A program made the translations under genes and the position numbers. Of a stretch of DNA of 37,282 nt, positions 16,393 to 25,160 are shown in pieces (position 1 is the first letter of the stretch; every line of letters starts with the position of its first letter). Source of the DNA: Nitrospirota bacterium. GTDB taxonomy: Bacteria; Nitrospirota; Nitrospiria; Nitrospirales; Nitrospiraceae. The DNA lies in NCBI GenBank assembly GCA_026387665.1, contig JAPLLG010000010.1, positions 1 through 37,282 of the forward strand, in the 5' to 3' direction. The notes below the pieces were generated by a model. It was not told the DNA's origin. It saw nothing but the letters and a program-made list of their open reading frames with translations, and did not search any database.

Positions 16393-17520
16393 ATGCGAAT
16401 TTTAATTGTGACGGGCGAAGCCTCGGGTGATCTTCACGGGGCCAATTTGGCCAAAGCCATGATGGCGCTCGACCCACAGGCTGAGTTGGTGGGGATCGGC
16501 GGGGCTGCAATGCGTGCCGCTGGTGTCAAGCTTGTGCCGGGTGTTCCGCAGCTGGATGTGATGGGCTTGATCGGGTTTTCCGCCATCCGTGCCATGGTGC
16601 AGCGTGTGCTGGCCATCAGGCGGGTGTTGAAGTCGGAAGCCTGGGATCTTGTGGTGTTGATCGACAATCCAGGGCTGAATTTTCATTTCGCCCGGGTCGC
16701 CAAAGCCGCCGGTCGGCGCGTGCTCTACTACATTGCCCCGCAAGTATGGGCCTGGCGGCCAGGGCGGATGAAATGGATTCAGCGCCGGGTCGACCATGTC
16801 GTCGTGATCCTGCCCTTTGAGCTTGAGCTCTATCGCCGCGCCGGTGTCCGTTGCACGTTCGTTGGCCATCCCCTGCTCGATGTTGTCGCGCCGCAATACG
16901 ATCGTGTGAAGCTTCGCAGCCAGTTCGGCCTGGGCGAGTCTGCGCCGGTCGTCGGTTTGTTGCCTGGGAGTCGCGTGGGCGAAGTCGAAATGCTCCTGCC
17001 GGTGCTTCTCCAGGCTGCGGAACAACTGGTCGCCGCGGAACCTGGCACGCAATTTATCCTGGCGCAGGCTTCTTCAATCGACGATAATCTGATCCAGTCC
17101 CTGTTGCGGCACAGTCCTGTACCTGTGCGCGTGGCGCATGACCAGTCCAGCGAAGTGATGGCCCTGTCCGATGTGCTATTGATCGCGTCCGGGACTGCGA
17201 CCTTGCAAGCGGCGGTAGTGGGGACGCCTATGGTCCTTCTGTATAAGACCACGCCGGTGACCTATCGGCTGGCGCGGTGGCTGATCAATGTGAAATGGAT
17301 TGGGCTCGTCAATCTGGTGGCGGGCCGGTCGATCGTGCCGGAACTGATTCAGGATGAGGCGACGGCCGAGCGGTTGTGTCAGGAGGCGCTGCATCTCTTG
17401 CGCGATCAGTCGGCGTATAATGGCATGAAGGAAGGGCTGCGACAGGTTCGGGAATCATTGGGAGAGCCCGGTGCATCCCGCCGAGCTGCGCAGGTGGCAT
17501 TGTCCGAATGTCGACGCTAG
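16393..17520 (+). CDS. lpxB: Lipid-A-disaccharide synthase
   Basis: A 375-residue GT19 enzyme joining lipid X and UDP-2,3-diacylglucosamine into the lipid A disaccharide at the inner face of the inner membrane. Motifs are VTGEASGDLHGANL, GIGGAAMRAAG, VLIDNPGLNFHFA, YYIAPQVWAWRPGR, VGHPLLD, LLPGSRVGEVE and ASGTATLQAA. Length is typical. The ATG at 16393 follows a hairpin, with no obvious Shine-Dalgarno sequence. Its end overlaps msbA by 13 bp. Confidence 0.97.
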   Translation: MRILIVTGEASGDLHGANLAKAMMALDPQAELVGIGGAAMRAAGVKLVPGVPQLDVMGLIGFSAIRAMVQRVLAIRRVLKSEAWDLVVLIDNPGLNFHFARVAKAAGRRVLYYIAPQVWAWRPGRMKWIQRRVDHVVVILPFELELYRRAGVRCTFVGHPLLDVVAPQYDRVKLRSQFGLGESAPVVGLLPGSRVGEVEMLLPVLLQAAEQLVAAEPGTQFILAQASSIDDNLIQSLLRHSPVPVRVAHDQSSEVMALSDVLLIASGTATLQAAVVGTPMVLLYKTTPVTYRLARWLINVKWIGLVNLVAGRSIVPELIQDEATAERLCQEALHLLRDQSAYNGMKEGLRQVRESLGEPGASRRAAQVALSECRR

Positions 17521-19253
17521 ATCGTTTGACACGGTTGGTCCATTACCTGAAGCCCTATCAGGTTCGTCTGGGGGCGGCCTTCGTGTGCTCGGGGATGGTG
17601 GCGGCCTTCTCCGGCGCCTATGCCTGGCTTATCAAGCCGGTCCTCGACGAAATTTTCATCAATAAGAACGAAAGTCTTCTGGTCGTCCTCCCGCTCGCCC
17701 TCTTCGCTGTGTCGGTGTGCAAGAGCGTCTTCAATTACGGGCAAAACTATCTTATGAACTATGTCGGGAATCAGGTGATTACCGACGTGCGGCAGGAGTT
17801 GTTCGGGAAACTCATTCGCTTGCCTGTTCCCTATCACGATGTGAACACCTCGGGGCGGTTGGTGTCCCGGGTGGTGAGCGACGTCTCGATGATGGCGAAT
17901 GCGGTGGCCGGGGTGCTGAAGGATGTGTTCCAGCAGGGCCTTACTTTTCTGGCTATGATGGGCGTGGTGTTCTATCAGAATTGGCGGTTGGCCGGTCTTT
18001 CGGTGATTGTGATTCCCTTGTCCGTATTCACGATGGTGCGGATGGGGAAACGGCTGCGGGCCTTGGCGGCCAGCGGCCAGGAGCGGATGGGGGATATGGC
18101 CTCCACGCTTCAGGAAACGTTATCCGGCATTCGCATGGTGAAGGCCTATGGGCGCGAAGAGACCGAGGAGCTACGTTTCCAGGAGAGTAATCGCGCATTT
18201 CTCAATACGACAATGAAGGCGATTCAGGTTTCTTCCATCGGGTCGTCGCATATGGAAGTGATCGGTGTCGTGGGAGTCGCGGCGATTATTTGGTATGGCG
18301 GTTTTCTCGTGATCGCCGGTTCTATGACGCCGGGAGAGTTTTTCTCATTCCTGACGGCGATGTTCATGGCCTATACGCCGATTCGCCGGCTGTCCGGCTC
18401 CAATAACTCGATTCAACAGGCCTTGGCGGCGGCGGAACGAGTGTTCGATGTCTTGGATATCAAGACCGAGCAGGATGGGGATCGTGGCCGCTTGGAGCTG
18501 CCGCGGGTGGCCCAATCGGTGACGTTCGAGGACGTCACGTTTCACTATGAGAGTCAGGTGGTGCCGGCGCTCAATGAGATTAATCTGACGATTCGCGCTG
18601 GCGAAATGGTCGCGCTCGTGGGCAGCAGCGGAAGCGGCAAGACTACGTTGGTGAATCTCATCCCGCGTTTTTACGAGCCGACGGCAGGGCGCATTCTCAT
18701 TGACGGGGTCGATATTCAGTCCTATTCGCTCCGGTCGCTCCGGTCGCAGATCGGGATGGTCTCGCAGGATGTCGTGCTGTTCGACGACAGCATCCGCAAT
18801 AACATCGCCTTTGGGCGGCAGGACGCATCCGACGAAGAGATTCTCCGGGCGGCGCAGTTGGCCTATGCCCATGACTTTGTCGACCGTCTGCCTCAGGGGT
18901 ATCAAACGGTGGTGGGAGAAAAAGGGGTAAAGCTTTCAGGCGGGGAGCGGCAGCGTTTGGCCATTGCCCGTGCGATCCTGCGCGATCCCCCCTTGCTCAT
19001 CCTCGATGAAGCCACGTCGGCGTTGGACAGCGAGTCAGAACGGGTCGTGCAGCTGGCGCTCGCCAATTTGATGAAGAATCGGACGACCCTCGTCATCGCC
19101 CATCGATTGTCCACGATTCAACGGGCCGATCGGATCATGGTTTTGTCCAGAGGATCGATCGTTGAAGTGGGGACGCATGACGAGTTGCTTCGTCGCGGGG
19201 GACAGTATCAGAAGCTCCATGCCATGCAGTTTCAGGATGTGGCCGATGCGTAA
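17508..19253 (+). CDS. msbA: Lipid A export ABC transporter MsbA (permease-ATPase)
   Basis: A 581-residue half-transporter with an N-terminal six-helix membrane domain (about residues 15-315) and a C-terminal ATPase domain with Walker A GSSGSGKT (372-379), signature LSGGERQ (476-482), Walker B LLILDEATSALD (Asp500, Glu501) and the H-loop AHRLST. As a homodimer it flips core-lipid A across the inner membrane. Its place between lpxB and waaA supports MsbA over other exporters of this family. The start overlaps the lpxB stop, and the stop overlaps the next gene by 8 bp, a coupled arrangement. Confidence 0.94.
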   Translation: MSTLDRLTRLVHYLKPYQVRLGAAFVCSGMVAAFSGAYAWLIKPVLDEIFINKNESLLVVLPLALFAVSVCKSVFNYGQNYLMNYVGNQVITDVRQELFGKLIRLPVPYHDVNTSGRLVSRVVSDVSMMANAVAGVLKDVFQQGLTFLAMMGVVFYQNWRLAGLSVIVIPLSVFTMVRMGKRLRALAASGQERMGDMASTLQETLSGIRMVKAYGREETEELRFQESNRAFLNTTMKAIQVSSIGSSHMEVIGVVGVAAIIWYGGFLVIAGSMTPGEFFSFLTAMFMAYTPIRRLSGSNNSIQQALAAAERVFDVLDIKTEQDGDRGRLELPRVAQSVTFEDVTFHYESQVVPALNEINLTIRAGEMVALVGSSGSGKTTLVNLIPRFYEPTAGRILIDGVDIQSYSLRSLRSQIGMVSQDVVLFDDSIRNNIAFGRQDASDEEILRAAQLAYAHDFVDRLPQGYQTVVGEKGVKLSGGERQRLAIARAILRDPPLLILDEATSALDSESERVVQLALANLMKNRTTLVIAHRLSTIQRADRIMVLSRGSIVEVGTHDELLRRGGQYQKLHAMQFQDVADA

Positions 19254-19925
19254 TCCCGTGATCAAACGAATCGAGACGTGGCTAAAGCTCTCCGTGCTCC
19301 CTCCGATCGGGGCCGCGGTGATTCGAGGGTTGGGGCGGACGATGACGATCGATGCGCAGGGCTATGAGCCGATGGAGGCCTTGCGTCGTCAGGGGGGGCA
19401 TTTCATTCTTTCGTTCTGGCATGCGCAGCAGCTCATGGTCGCCTTAGAGCTGGAAAATCGCGGGATCGAGGTCGATGTGTTGATCAGCCAACATCAGGAT
19501 GGCGGGATCATCGCGCGTATCATTTCCCGATTTGGCCACAGGGCGGTTCGCGGATCGAGCACCAGGGGTGGAGCGCTGGCACTACGAGAATTAATCAGGC
19601 TTGGGAGATCTGGTGCGGACCTGGTGGTGACTCCCGATGGACCCAAGGGACCTCGGCAGGTGGTCAAGCTCGGGGTGGTGCAGTTGGCGAAAGCTACAGG
19701 GCTTCCGATTGTGCCGTTGGCCTTTCGCTGCTCAAAAAAAAACTCTTCGCGAGCTGGGATCGGTTCATGGTCCCATTCCTCTGGTCTCGCGGCCTCTATC
19801 TCTGGGGCGCCCCCATCTGGGTTCCGCGCGACGCCGACGAACAGACGTTGGAAGCGGCACGGCTCGAGCTTGAAACGGTCCTGAATCGACTGACGGATCA
19901 GGCGGAAGAGGCCGTGAAAACCTAG
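19246..19925 (+). CDS. DUF374 lysophospholipid acyltransferase-like protein, read through a -1 frameshift
   Basis: Read from ATG 19246 the protein begins as a DUF374 acyltransferase: SFWHAQQLMVALE (the H of the acyltransferase motif), SQHQDGGIIARI, RGSSTRGGALALRE, VTPDGPKGPRQVVK, GLPIVPLAFRCSKK. The zero frame then runs into non-family sequence and stops at 19884. The -1 frame after the nine-A run at 19734-19742 continues with the expected family sequence (LFASWDRFMVPFLWSRGLY, YLWGAPIWVPRD) to the stop at 19923-19925, giving 226 residues. This could be programmed frameshifting, polymerase slippage, a recent mutation, or a homopolymer sequencing error. Beside msbA and waaA it probably acylates lipid A or a related lipid at the inner membrane. 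Confidence 0.8.
19734..19791 (+). promoter_or_regulatory. Candidate -1 frameshift signal (A-run plus nested stem-loop)
   Basis: Zero-frame codons are TCA AAA AAA AAC, so both A-AAA-AAA and A-AAA-AAC slippery heptamers are present. Four bases downstream a nested hairpin starts: outer arms CGCGAG (19748-19753) and CTCGCG (19786-19791) pair perfectly, inner arms GGGATC (19756-19761) and GGTCCC (19769-19774) pair at five of six with a G-T at the sixth. This is the layout of known -1 frameshift sites. I see no Shine-Dalgarno-like stimulator upstream. Confidence 0.5.
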
Positions 19926-19927
19926 CC

Positions 19928-19955
19928 ATCAGCTGTCAGCGTTCAGCCGTCAGCT
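19928..19955 (+). repeat. Degenerate heptamer tandem repeat
   Basis: Four consecutive 7-nt units share TCAGC at the same phase: ATCAGCT, GTCAGCG, TTCAGCC, GTCAGCT. They fill the short gap between the DUF374 gene and waaA. Confidence 0.65.
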
Positions 19956-19985
19956 CTGCAAAAGACTGTGCTGATAGCTCATCAT

Positions 19986-21338
19986 ATGTGGCATCTCTTT
20001 TATAATATTGTGCTCCTGCTCCTGGCGCCGGTCATCCTGGCTGTCCTGCTGGTGAAACAGCGGTGTCGCCGAGGGTTGTTCCAACGGCTGGGACTCAAGA
20101 ATGGTCTGTTCGGTCTATCTGGCCGACCAGGCAGACCTGTTATCTGGATTCACGCGGTTTCTCTCGGGGAAGTGGTGGCGGTGACACCGCTCGTGAAGGA
20201 ACTGTCTCGCCGTCATCCCGACTGCCGTCTGGTGGTTTCGACTGTGACCGAGACCGGACGGGAAGCCGTGGAGCAGCGGTTGGCCGGCGTGGCCGACCAT
20301 TGTTACGCGCCGCTCGATTTTCCCTGGGTCGTCTCCCGCTTCATCGAACGATTGCAACCCCGCCTCTATATTTTTGCCGAGACCGAACTCTGGCCGAATC
20401 TCTTGTGGCAGCTGCGTCGTTGCGGAACGCCGACGGTCCTCGTGAATGGGCGGCTCTCGACCAGGTCTTTTGCCAGGCAACAATGGGCGCCCGTGCGATC
20501 GTTTTATCGGACGATGTTGCAGGGGCTCAGTCTCTGCTTGATGCAGTCGGATCGTGATGTCGATCGGATCGTAGCCTTGGGTGCGGAGGCGTCGCGAGTC
20601 AGGCGGACGGGGAATATTAAGTTCGATCAGCCGATACCGGTTGTTCTGGAGGATGGATCGACGAGGGTTCGTCTGGGTCTGCAAGAGACAGAACCGTTGT
20701 TTGTCGCAGGCAGCACCCATCCGGCAGAGGAAGAGATTCTGGTGGACTGCTATCATGTGCTTGCGGCCCGCTATCCCTCAGCGGTGTTATTGCTGGCCCC
20801 TCGGCATATTGAGCGGGCTGAGTCGGTGGAGGCGATGGTTCGGGCAAAAGGGCTGGTGGTGCAGCGATGCAGTACTATCGGGCAGGTTGGCGCGTTGCCG
20901 TCAACCGGTCCCCGCGTGTTGCTGCTCGATTCGCGAGGCGAATTGGCTGCGATCTACCGGGAAGCGGTGGTGGCGTTCGTCGGAGGCACGCTCGTTCCGG
21001 TGGGTGGACATAATTTGCTGGAGCCGGCTCAGTGGGCGAAGCCGGTCCTGTTCGGCCCCTACACAGACCATTGTGCGGAGATTGCAGAGCTCTTGATCCA
21101 GGCGGGAGGGGGGCGCCGCGTGTCCACTGCGGAGGATCTTACGCAACAAGTTATCGGCCTCTTTGCCAATCACGAGGAACGAGAGCGGATGGGCCGGTCG
21201 GCTCGTCAGATGTTGGAAGAGAATCAAGGAGCCTTGCAACGGACGTTGGAGGCCATTGAGCAGCTGCTGGTGCAACAACAGGGAGCCGGCGTGGCTCCCT
21301 TCGAAGGTCGGCCTGCTTCCCTCATGGGTGGACGATAA
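19986..21338 (+). CDS. waaA: 3-deoxy-D-manno-octulosonic acid (Kdo) transferase
   Basis: A 450-residue GT30 enzyme that attaches Kdo from CMP-Kdo to the lipid A precursor at the cytoplasmic side of the inner membrane. It has an N-terminal membrane anchor (LFYNIVLLLLAPVILAVLL), then IHAVSLGEVVAVTPL with catalytic Glu62, VVSTVTETGREA, FAETELWPNLLW, VNGRLSTRSF, FVAGSTHPAEEE and GGHNLLEPAQWAKPVLFGP. I chose ATG 19986; a GTG at 19968 would add six residues. No good ribosome binding site precedes either. Whether it adds one or more Kdo units cannot be read from sequence. Confidence 0.95.
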   Translation: MWHLFYNIVLLLLAPVILAVLLVKQRCRRGLFQRLGLKNGLFGLSGRPGRPVIWIHAVSLGEVVAVTPLVKELSRRHPDCRLVVSTVTETGREAVEQRLAGVADHCYAPLDFPWVVSRFIERLQPRLYIFAETELWPNLLWQLRRCGTPTVLVNGRLSTRSFARQQWAPVRSFYRTMLQGLSLCLMQSDRDVDRIVALGAEASRVRRTGNIKFDQPIPVVLEDGSTRVRLGLQETEPLFVAGSTHPAEEEILVDCYHVLAARYPSAVLLLAPRHIERAESVEAMVRAKGLVVQRCSTIGQVGALPSTGPRVLLLDSRGELAAIYREAVVAFVGGTLVPVGGHNLLEPAQWAKPVLFGPYTDHCAEIAELLIQAGGGRRVSTAEDLTQQVIGLFANHEERERMGRSARQMLEENQGALQRTLEAIEQLLVQQQGAGVAPFEGRPASLMGGR

Positions 21339-21343
21339 ACACG

Positions 21344-22423
21344 TTGTTACATCCTGGCACAAAGGTTAGATGGTGGCTCTTGTGGGCCGCAATTCCCTAT
21401 GGGGTGGTGGCGAGGTTGCGGTCGCTCCTGTACTCCTGGGGCTGGTTTGTGCAGCGGCGATTGCCGGTTCCCGTGCTGAGTGTCGGGAATCTCACGCTGG
21501 GCGGGACGGGGAAAACTCCGGTTGTCATTTTGCTCGTGGAGTGGCTCCTGGCGCAGGGGAAACGGGTGGCGATTCTGAGCCGGGGCTATCGGCGAACCAG
21601 TACGGATGAATATTTGCTGGTGTCGAACGGCGAGCGATTATTGATCGGCCCTGACGAGGCAGGCGATGAGCCATTTTTGATGGCGCAACGCTGCCCCAAA
21701 GCGATCGTGGCAGTCGGCGCCGATCGCTATGAGCTCGGGTATTGGGTCTTGGACCAATTTCCGATCGATTGCCTGGTCCTCGACGATGGATTTCAGCACC
21801 TGGGCCTCTACCGCGATGTGAATCTTTTGCTGGTCGATGCGACGGATGCAGGGGGGCTCGCGGCCCTGGTGCCGGCCGGCCGACTCAGGGAACCGCTTCA
21901 GGCTGCATTGCGCGCCACCGCAGTCGTGATTACGAGGGCGGAGGTGCCGGCTCAGGTGACCGGAGTCTGTCGCAGGCTGCAGTCAGCGCTTGGTCCGATG
22001 CAGGCCCCGATCCAGGTGGTCTTTCGACCAGAGAGTCTCTGGTCGGTGGTGACAGGATCGTCGCAGCCACTTTCCTGGGCTAAGGGAAAGACGGCATTGT
22101 TGTGTAGCGGTGTGGGCCATGCGGGCTCATTTCGCTCCCTCGTCGAGACTCTCGGGATCAGAATTGTCGATGAAGTGGCCTATGCCGATCATCATGCCTA
22201 TACGAGCAAGGATGTTGAGCGGCTACGGGCTAGAGCAACGGAGCTTCAGGCTGAATTGGTGGTGACGACGGAGAAAGATGCCTGTAAGTTGACCTCGCTT
22301 CTTCAGCAGACCGATAGTTGGTGGGCCGTCAGACTGGCTACGGATATCACGGTTGGGGAAGATCAGCTCAAACAAATCGTGTTGAATCAATTGAACCGTC
22401 TTTCGCCGGGGACTCGTGGATAA
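21344..22423 (+). CDS. lpxK: Tetraacyldisaccharide 4'-kinase
   Basis: A 359-residue P-loop kinase phosphorylating the 4' position of the lipid A disaccharide at the inner membrane. The Walker A region is SVGNLTLGGTGKTPV (about residues 46-60); SRGYRR, VGADRY and LDDGFQH follow, then VTTEKDACKL near the C-terminus. The N-terminus has a hydrophobic helix for membrane contact. The TTG at 21344 is the first usable start after the waaA stop; the exact start is uncertain. The end overlaps the following heptosyltransferase fusion by 8 bp. Confidence 0.94.
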   Translation: MLHPGTKVRWWLLWAAIPYGVVARLRSLLYSWGWFVQRRLPVPVLSVGNLTLGGTGKTPVVILLVEWLLAQGKRVAILSRGYRRTSTDEYLLVSNGERLLIGPDEAGDEPFLMAQRCPKAIVAVGADRYELGYWVLDQFPIDCLVLDDGFQHLGLYRDVNLLLVDATDAGGLAALVPAGRLREPLQAALRATAVVITRAEVPAQVTGVCRRLQSALGPMQAPIQVVFRPESLWSVVTGSSQPLSWAKGKTALLCSGVGHAGSFRSLVETLGIRIVDEVAYADHHAYTSKDVERLRARATELQAELVVTTEKDACKLTSLLQQTDSWWAVRLATDITVGEDQLKQIVLNQLNRLSPGTRG

Positions 22424-24116
22424 AAAATCGATTAAACGAATTCTGGTGCGCGGCCCTAATTGGCTGGGCGATGCCGTCATGTGTGAACCGGCTCTTCGCG
22501 GATTGCGGAGCCTGTTTCCTGACGCGCAGATTTCATTGCTGGTCAAGCCTGGCGTGGCAGATCTCTTTGCAGGCCATCCATCATTGACGCGCGTGTTGAC
22601 CTACGATGCCAAGGGACGGCATGCGGGGCTGTCCGGAAAGTGGGCGTTGGCCGGGCAGTTGCGGAGGCAAGGCTTCGATCTGGCGGTCTTGTTCCAGAAT
22701 GCGTTCGAGGCGGCGTTCCTGACGTTCTTGGCCGGGGTGCCCCAGCGCTACGGCTATGCGACAGATGGACGTAGCTTGTTGCTCTCCAATCCGATCGCTG
22801 CGCCAGATCGCCAGACGTCAGTCCATCAAGTTCGCTATTATTGGGATCTGTTAAAGCCTCTGGGCCTCACTGGCGATCCCTCAGCGCCTGGGCTTGCCGT
22901 TTTCCCCGAGGAGGAGCAGGCGATGGCGCGGCGATTTACTCAGGGCGGATTGGGCTCGTCTGATCTCGTTGTCGGGATCAATCCCGGTTCGACCTACGGC
23001 GGGGCTAAACGCTGGCTGCCAGAACGGTTTGCCGAGGTGACGGAGCGGCTCTGCCGCACGATTCGCGAGTCCCGTGGACAGCAAGTCAGTGTGGTCATTT
23101 TCGGGGCGAAGGGGGAAGAGCGGTTGGGCCAGGAGATTGCTGCGCGTCTGTCGTCTCGATCCCTCGTTTTGTCAGGGGAGACGACAATCCGTGAATTGAT
23201 GGCAGCGGTCAAACGCTGTGCGGTTCTGCTGACCAACGATACTGGTCCCATGCACATCGCTTCCTCGTTTCAGGTGCCGGTCGTGGCGATTTTCGGTCCG
23301 ACCGACTGGCGCACCACGTCGCCCTTTGGAAGCGCCCATGCCATCGTGCGGCAGCCGGTCGATTGCGCCCCCTGCCTGTTGCGTGAATGTCCCATTGACC
23401 ATCGGTGCATGACAGGGGTGACGGTCGAGCAGGTCTATGAAGCGGGGCTGTCTTGTCTACCTGGTCGAGGAGGTCTGTCTAGTCCATCTTGCTCAGACCA
23501 GCCAGACCAAACAGACCGGGTAGACCAGCGGAACCTTCTCGACGGAGTCACCGTTTTTCTGGACCGAGACGGGACATTGAACTATGACCCTGGTTATCTG
23601 AGCATCGCAGCTGACTTGAAATTGTTGGCGGGGGTTGGGCCGGCTCTGGCTAGATTGAAACGGGCTGGTGCGAAATTGGTGGTCGTGACCAACCAGTCCG
23701 GTGTCGGTCGCGGATTGTTTACCCTCAAGGATCTGGAAGCTATCCATGCCAGGCTGGAAGGGTTGTTGGAGCAGGAAGATGCGGCGCTCGACGCGATCTA
23801 TTTCTGCCCGCACCATCCTGACGATGGCTGCCACTGCCGCAAACCGAATGTCGGGATGGTGGAACGGGCTGTGTCAGAGCTGCAACTGGATCTCCGCCGC
23901 TCCTATTTGATCGGCGATCATGCGCGCGACATACAATTGGCGAAGAGGGTGGGAGCCAAGGCGGTTCTTCTCACCTCTGCATTGGTGGACGAGCAGGCGC
24001 TGGAGATGCTGCGGGCTGAACAGGCCATGCCAGATGCCGTGGCGCCGTCTATGACTGAGGCGGTGGACTGGATTCTGGAGGATGCAGCGAAGAGGGCTCA
24101 ACTCGCTAAGCGTTGA
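22416..24116 (+). CDS. Fusion of ADP-heptose:LPS heptosyltransferase II and GmhB-like HAD phosphatase
   Basis: A 566-residue two-domain protein. Residues 1 to about 345 form a GT9 heptosyltransferase II (WaaF-like): ILVRGPNWLGDAVMCEPAL, NPGSTYGGAKRWLPERFAEV, TNDTGPMHIASSF, FGPTDWRTTSP. Residues about 375-540 form a HAD phosphatase of the GmhB group: nucleophile FLDRDGTLN with Asp383 and Asp385, VTNQSGVGRG, the zinc ligand loop CPHHPDDGCHCRKP, and GDHARDIQLA. GmhB removes the 7-phosphate from heptose-1,7-bisphosphate on the way to ADP-heptose; the transferase uses ADP-heptose, so the fusion joins two steps of one pathway. The linker (about 346-371, DQP/DQT/DRV/DQR) is encoded by an inverted 9-nt-phased repeat. 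The start is GTG 22416, overlapping lpxK. Confidence 0.93.
   Translation: MDKKSIKRILVRGPNWLGDAVMCEPALRGLRSLFPDAQISLLVKPGVADLFAGHPSLTRVLTYDAKGRHAGLSGKWALAGQLRRQGFDLAVLFQNAFEAAFLTFLAGVPQRYGYATDGRSLLLSNPIAAPDRQTSVHQVRYYWDLLKPLGLTGDPSAPGLAVFPEEEQAMARRFTQGGLGSSDLVVGINPGSTYGGAKRWLPERFAEVTERLCRTIRESRGQQVSVVIFGAKGEERLGQEIAARLSSRSLVLSGETTIRELMAAVKRCAVLLTNDTGPMHIASSFQVPVVAIFGPTDWRTTSPFGSAHAIVRQPVDCAPCLLRECPIDHRCMTGVTVEQVYEAGLSCLPGRGGLSSPSCSDQPDQTDRVDQRNLLDGVTVFLDRDGTLNYDPGYLSIAADLKLLAGVGPALARLKRAGAKLVVVTNQSGVGRGLFTLKDLEAIHARLEGLLEQEDAALDAIYFCPHHPDDGCHCRKPNVGMVERAVSELQLDLRRSYLIGDHARDIQLAKRVGAKAVLLTSALVDEQALEMLRAEQAMPDAVAPSMTEAVDWILEDAAKRAQLAKR
23452..23528 (+). repeat. In-frame inverted repeat with 9-nt phasing in the fusion linker
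   Basis: The left arm 23452-23485 and right arm 23494-23528 are inverted and match at about 24 of 34 positions, with an 8-nt loop. GTC recurs through the left arm at 8-11 nt spacing (mostly 9) and GACC recurs at exact 9-nt spacing through the right arm (starting at 23497, 23506, 23515, 23524). Translated, the right arm gives a three-residue repeat DQP, DQT, DRV, DQR. Confidence 0.75.
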
Positions 24117-24125
24117 AGGTCGATT

Positions 24126-25160
24126 ATGCCTGATTATCGTCATATCTTATTGATCAAGCCGAGCTCGATGGGCGACATCGTACATGCGATGCCGACCTGT
24201 GCGGCCATTCGTCGGGCGTATCCCAAGGCGCGACTGACCTGGCTGGTGAAGCGGGAGTGGGCTAGTCTCGTCGAGCGGATCGAAGGAGTGGATCGGGTCT
24301 GGCCCGTGGACTCGACGCTGACGGGGTGGCTCTCCCAGGTGCCTTCTCTTCGTGCCGAGCATTTCGATCTTGTCGTCGATCTTCAAGGTTTGCTACGGAG
24401 CGCCACCATCGGCTGGCTCAGCGGATCCCCTCTGTTTGTGGGATTTGCCAATGGGCGAGAGGGAAGTCCCTGGTTCTATTCGAAGTCCGTGCCAGTTCCA
24501 TCATTGGAGATGCATGCGGTCGATCGCTATCTGCTTGTGGCCAAGGCTGTGGGGGCGGTGGCGTTCGATACGCCTGAGTTCCGTTTTCGTATCCCGCAAT
24601 CTGATCATGATGAAGTTGATCGTCTGTTGCTTCAATCCGGTGTGGTGCCTGGAACGAGTTGGGTGGCGATGAATGTGTCGGCCCGTTGGCCGACGAAACG
24701 GTGGCCTGCTGAGTCGTTCGCCGAAGTGGCGGATCGGCTCCAGCAGGAGGGCTATGGTTCGGTGGTGCTGATCGGAGGGCCTGACGAACGGGCGGAGGTC
24801 GCAGCGGTACGAGGAAAGATGAAAGTTCCCGCTATCGATCTGACAGGAGCCACGACTGTGGGGTTGTTGCCGGCACTTCTGAGCAAGGCGTCGCTGCTGA
24901 TTACGAACGATTCCGGTCCGATGCATATTGCGGCGGCGGTTGGCACCGCGGTCGTGGCTCTGTTTGGCCCGACGAGTGCGGTATTGACCGGCCCCTATGG
25001 GCTGGGGCATCACGTATTGACGGGAACTGTATCGTGCCGCCCCTGTTTCAGTCGGACCTGCCGCAATGCGCTGCCCTTGGAATGTTTGCGAGCAGTGTCG
25101 CCCGAACAGGTTTTGGCTGCGGCACGAGCACAGCGGTCCCTTCAGATGGTTCCTCAATGA
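24126..25160 (+). CDS. waaC: Lipopolysaccharide heptosyltransferase I (GT9)
   Basis: A 344-residue GT9 protein. The opening ILLIKPSSMGDIVHAMP with the following ARLTWLVKREWASLVE is characteristic of WaaC, which transfers the first heptose from ADP-heptose to Kdo. Further motifs are NVSARWPTKRWPAESFAEVA, the nucleotide-sugar-site TNDSGPMHIAAAVG and FGPTSAVLTGPYG. A Cys-containing C-terminal stretch (SCRPCFSRTCRN) is present, as in other GT9 genes here. It starts 9 bp after the fusion gene and its stop overlaps the next ATG. Confidence 0.92.
   Translation: MPDYRHILLIKPSSMGDIVHAMPTCAAIRRAYPKARLTWLVKREWASLVERIEGVDRVWPVDSTLTGWLSQVPSLRAEHFDLVVDLQGLLRSATIGWLSGSPLFVGFANGREGSPWFYSKSVPVPSLEMHAVDRYLLVAKAVGAVAFDTPEFRFRIPQSDHDEVDRLLLQSGVVPGTSWVAMNVSARWPTKRWPAESFAEVADRLQQEGYGSVVLIGGPDERAEVAAVRGKMKVPAIDLTGATTVGLLPALLSKASLLITNDSGPMHIAAAVGTAVVALFGPTSAVLTGPYGLGHHVLTGTVSCRPCFSRTCRNALPLECLRAVSPEQVLAAARAQRSLQMVPQ

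Noticed and set aside
19246-19884. Zero-frame end of the DUF374 gene as the true protein
   Set aside because: The last 45 or so residues are serine/arginine-rich and unlike the family, while the -1 frame gives the expected sequence.
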